Assembly (NCBI GenBank): GCA_035939775.1
Contig: DASZFO010000159.1
Span: 1-64,000 of the forward strand
Direction of reading: 5' to 3'
Source of the DNA: Pirellulales bacterium
GTDB taxonomy: Bacteria > Planctomycetota > Planctomycetia > Pirellulales > DATAWG01
DNA length: 64,000 nt
Part shown: one piece after another, positions 61,629 to 64,000 of the stretch
Numbering within the stretch: the stretch's first letter is position 1
Layout: each line of letters opens with the position of its first letter
Made by a program: the position numbers and the translations under genes
The notes under the pieces: generated by a model
Seen by the model: only the letters and a program-made list of their open reading frames with translations
Told to the model about the DNA's origin: nothing
Databases searched by the model: none

Positions 61629-63302
61629 ATGCACGTTCGTTCCGCGTTGATCGCCGTCATCGGCCTGTCGATCGTGACCGGCTGTGCAAAGCCCGACCCG
61701 CTTGAAGAGGCTGCCACCAACTATAAGCAAGGTTTGCTACGGTTGGAGCACCAGCATCCGGATCAATCGATCCAGTATTTTACGATCGCGATCCGCCTGA
61801 ATCCCAACTTCGTCGCCGCCTACAACGACCGCGGCCGCGCCCACCAGTATTTGAAGGACTACCCGGAAGCTACAGCCGATTTCAACCGCGCCATCGAACT
61901 CGACCCGCATCTTGCCGATGCCCACTGCAATCGCGGTTTCAATCGACAAGCTGCCGGCGATTTGGACGGCGCGCTGGCGGACTATAACGCTGCCATCGCG
62001 ACCGACGCCCGTCTGCCCGAGCCTTTCAATCGCCGCGGGCTGATCCATTATCAGCGCAAGGAATTGAAGGAAGCAGTCTCCGATTTCGACAACGCCATCG
62101 AATTGAAACCTGGCGAGGCAACTTTCTATTACAACCGCGGGCTGGCAAGACGCGACAACGGAGACAACAGCGGAGCGCTAAACGACTTCGGCAAAGCCAT
62201 CGAGCTGGACGAAAAATTCGCCGCCGCTTACAACGCTCGCGGGATGATCCTCATGGAGCGCGACAAGGTCGCGGACGCCATCGTCGATTTCAACAAGGCC
62301 GTCGCCGCCGATCCGCAGTATGCCGAGGCATACGCCAATCGCGGCTCCGCCCGCAAGGCGGAAGGCGGCGACCCCAAGCGAGCAATGGAAGACTACGATA
62401 AGGCCATCTCCGTCGATCCACAATTCGCTCCCGCGTATTCGCGGCGTGGCGAGGCACGGCTCGCCGCCGGAGACCCGCGCGGCGCGGTGGTCGATTACAA
62501 TAAGGCGATCAGTCTGAACGGCCATCTGGCGGAGGCGCACAACGGCCGCGGGTTGGCGCTGCTGGCGACAAAGGACTTCGCCGCCGCGATCAGCAGTTTC
62601 GATAAGGCCGTGGAAATTGATCCGAACTTTGTCGATGCCTATTCGAATCGCGCGCTGGCGAAGCATCTGACGGGCGATTTCACCGGCGCGATCGGGGATT
62701 ATTCTCAGGCGATCGAGATCAACCCGAAATTGGCCAAGATCTATCACAATCGGGGAGTCGCCTATCGCACACGGGCCGACGAGCGGCACATGCAGGCGGA
62801 ACATCGGCGGCCCAGCGATCCGCAAGGGGCCGAGGAAGAGGACAAGGCGGCCAAGGAGCAATTGAAGCTGGCCATTGCCGATTTCGACAAGGCGATCGAA
62901 TTGGATCCTCACATTCCAGAAGTTTTCGATCACCGCGGATTGGCCCGCCGCGCGCTCGGCGATCTGGACGGCGCGATCAAGGACTTCGATCAGGTGATCG
63001 AGCTGCGGCCGGACGCTCCGACCGCCTACAACAATCGCGCTTTGACGCGAGAAGACAAGGGAGATCTGCTCGGCGCGCTGGCCGATTTGAACCACTCGAT
63101 CGAAATCAATCGCAACGAAGCGGCAGCTTATGCCAATCGCGGCTTGATCCGCTTGCAGTTAATGCAAGGAGTCGAAGCGCAACAGGATTTCGAGGCCTGC
63201 CTGCAATTGCAGCCCTCGCTCAAGCCGAAATTGGACTTTCTCATTGACAGGGTGAAAAAAGTCCAAGACCGAGCGAAATCGTCGGCGGCCGACGCGAAAT
63301 GA
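61629..63302 (+). CDS. TPR-repeat lipoprotein
   Basis: 557 aa. Lipoprotein signal HVRSALIAVIGLSIVTGC with lipobox VTGC; a frame extending 96 bases upstream is rejected because ATG 61629 opens the signal. About 13 TPR units of 34 residues follow, with the pattern AYNNRG-x-x-x-x-x-GD-x-x-AI-x-D(F/Y)(D/N)KAIELDP. One unit holds an insertion of about 22 charged residues (AEHRRPSDPQGAEEEDKAAK). It is a protein-protein scaffold at the membrane with unknown partners. It shares the TPR style of the remnant at 6753. Confidence 0.88.
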   Translation: MHVRSALIAVIGLSIVTGCAKPDPLEEAATNYKQGLLRLEHQHPDQSIQYFTIAIRLNPNFVAAYNDRGRAHQYLKDYPEATADFNRAIELDPHLADAHCNRGFNRQAAGDLDGALADYNAAIATDARLPEPFNRRGLIHYQRKELKEAVSDFDNAIELKPGEATFYYNRGLARRDNGDNSGALNDFGKAIELDEKFAAAYNARGMILMERDKVADAIVDFNKAVAADPQYAEAYANRGSARKAEGGDPKRAMEDYDKAISVDPQFAPAYSRRGEARLAAGDPRGAVVDYNKAISLNGHLAEAHNGRGLALLATKDFAAAISSFDKAVEIDPNFVDAYSNRALAKHLTGDFTGAIGDYSQAIEINPKLAKIYHNRGVAYRTRADERHMQAEHRRPSDPQGAEEEDKAAKEQLKLAIADFDKAIELDPHIPEVFDHRGLARRALGDLDGAIKDFDQVIELRPDAPTAYNNRALTREDKGDLLGALADLNHSIEINRNEAAAYANRGLIRLQLMQGVEAQQDFEACLQLQPSLKPKLDFLIDRVKKVQDRAKSSAADAK

Positions 63303-63348
63303 CCGCCGGTGAAAAGACAGACGCGCAGCTCGCCGGCGCAAAGACAAG

Positions 63349-63372
63349 GGGCGGAGAAGAATCTCCGCCCCC
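63349..63372. terminator. Bidirectional stem-loop terminator between convergent genes
   Basis: GGGGCGGAGA-AGAA-TCTCCGCCCC is a perfect 10-bp hairpin between the convergent TPR lipoprotein and cold-shock genes. It lacks a clear U-run on either strand, so the exact mechanism is uncertain; location and stability support a stop for both. Confidence 0.65.
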
Positions 63373-63420
63373 GATGGGTATGCTTGTTCGACCCGAGAGG
63401 CCGCTTGAGACCAAGCGGGT

Positions 63421-63633
63421 TCAGGCGGGGGCCACGGAAGCGGCACGCGGACCTTTTCCCTTCGGTCCCGAGCCTTGTTCCACGGAATACTCGACTTGCT
63501 GCCCTTCTTCCAGATTGTCGAACTGCTGGTCGGCCACCGCCGAATGATGGAAGAACACATCGCTCCCATCGCCGGTGGCAATAAAACCGAATCCCTTGTC
63601 GTGAACCAACTTCTTGATCGTACCTAACGCCAT
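63421..63633 (-). CDS. Cold-shock domain protein (CspA family)
   Basis: 70 aa. RNP-1 motif GFGFIATGDG and RNP-2 motif DVFFHHSAV lie on a single OB fold (residues 1-62), starting MALGTIKKLVHDKG. The C terminus (GSGPKGKGPRAASVAPA) adds a short basic tail. It binds single-stranded nucleic acid and acts as an RNA chaperone. It is convergent with the TPR gene across the hairpin at 63349. A long gene-free upstream stretch could hold a cold-shock leader. Confidence 0.92.
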   Translation of the reverse strand: MALGTIKKLVHDKGFGFIATGDGSDVFFHHSAVADQQFDNLEEGQQVEYSVEQGSGPKGKGPRAASVAPA

Positions 63634-64000
63634 ACTAGACGCTCCTCACGCACGCTGACTAAGTTTCCTCGAGACCGATGTGTGCGCGACCGATCCCGAC
63701 CACCGCTCACGTGTCTGCCCGGAAGGAAGCCCGCCGCGCTCTTACACGTACGACGGCGTTGCCAGAGGCACTCCCTCCAGCGACACCGGCTGACCTACCG
63801 CCCCGGCACTCCCAACGGACCAAACCATCCTTGGCCGGACGAGGCTGTCAGACCGCCGACGTTCAGCCGCTAAGGGTATGTAAACCGCCGGCCTGAATCA
63901 AGCGGTCTTTGGCCCCCGGAGCCCTGTTTTTCCAAGTTTCTTTGGGCCATTGTGCGAGAAGCGTTAGGATTCTCCGCAGAGGGGCGGACGCAGTGGAAGA
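63634..64000. other. Gene-free end of window, upstream of the cold-shock gene
   Basis: 367 bases without a supported gene. It forms the upstream region of the minus-strand cold-shock gene, whose AGGAGCGT Shine-Dalgarno (minus strand, about 63639-63646) lies just before the ATG. I see no tRNA, no repeat family member and no reliable promoter boxes. Confidence 0.5.

Overview
The window looks like chromosomal DNA of a planctomycete, probably Pirellulales-like. The support is indirect: GC-rich coding sequence on both strands, a Tat-exported Gfo/Idh/MocA oxidoreductase, a PEP-CTERM protein, a Ser/Thr kinase, an ECF sigma/anti-sigma pair, zinc-ribbon small membrane proteins, an aspartokinase with a doubled regulatory region, and a tRNA-Ile/tRNA-Ala pair standing apart from any rRNA operon. 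No 16S or other marker is present, so the phylum is an inference.

Layout. 1-6.1 kb: a DUF4178 zinc-ribbon protein, a 60-aa membrane peptide, a DUF350 protein, a membrane-anchored spermidine-synthase-like enzyme and an FAD oxidoreductase, all on the plus strand; this is a candidate polyamine/envelope cassette. 6.1-8.5 kb (minus): a receiver protein, a TPR remnant, a PfkB kinase, a prolyl-oligopeptidase remnant, tRNA-Ala and tRNA-Ile. 8.7-13.2 kb: homoserine dehydrogenase, an ApgM-like enzyme (candidate homoserine kinase) and aspartokinase, i.e. the aspartate-to-threonine branch. 13.2-17.7 kb: three small zinc-ribbon or membrane proteins, a lipoprotein, a Ser/Thr kinase and a D-2-hydroxyacid dehydrogenase. 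17.9-21.7 kb: UbiA prenyltransferase, TIM-barrel protein, ferritin-like protein and alkaline-phosphatase-superfamily protein, which together resemble a partial ebo cluster. 21.8-28 kb: PEP-CTERM protein, FtsK and an ABC-F ATPase. 28.3-36.4 kb: outer-membrane factor, Cys-rich secreted protein, GT2-TPR protein, a TolC-like protein, a FtsX-type permease and a short UvrC-like protein. 36.4-39.5 kb: a UdgX-like glycosylase, Gfo/Idh/MocA oxidoreductase and a Ser/Gln-rich protein.

39.9-50.6 kb is a minus-strand RND efflux locus: one adaptor, two different inner-membrane pumps in tandem and one outer-membrane factor. Both pumps carry low-complexity expansions at the same place in the porter domain. 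50.8-58.4 kb holds ApbE and a signalling island (PAS histidine kinase, LuxR-type regulator, HPt protein, DUF883-like protein, stand-alone receiver, NtrC-type sigma-54 activator). 58.9-63.6 kb holds a Tat phosphoesterase, ECF sigma factor with its anti-sigma factor, a TPR lipoprotein and a cold-shock protein.

The most unusual signal is a family of palindromic elements built on GGGGACTGTCCCC that sit inside three unrelated genes, in both orientations, without breaking the reading frame: a TIM-barrel protein, the signal peptide of an outer-membrane factor, and a glycosyltransferase-TPR protein. They behave like the in-frame palindromic elements known from Rickettsia. Several other palindromic repeat families lie between genes.
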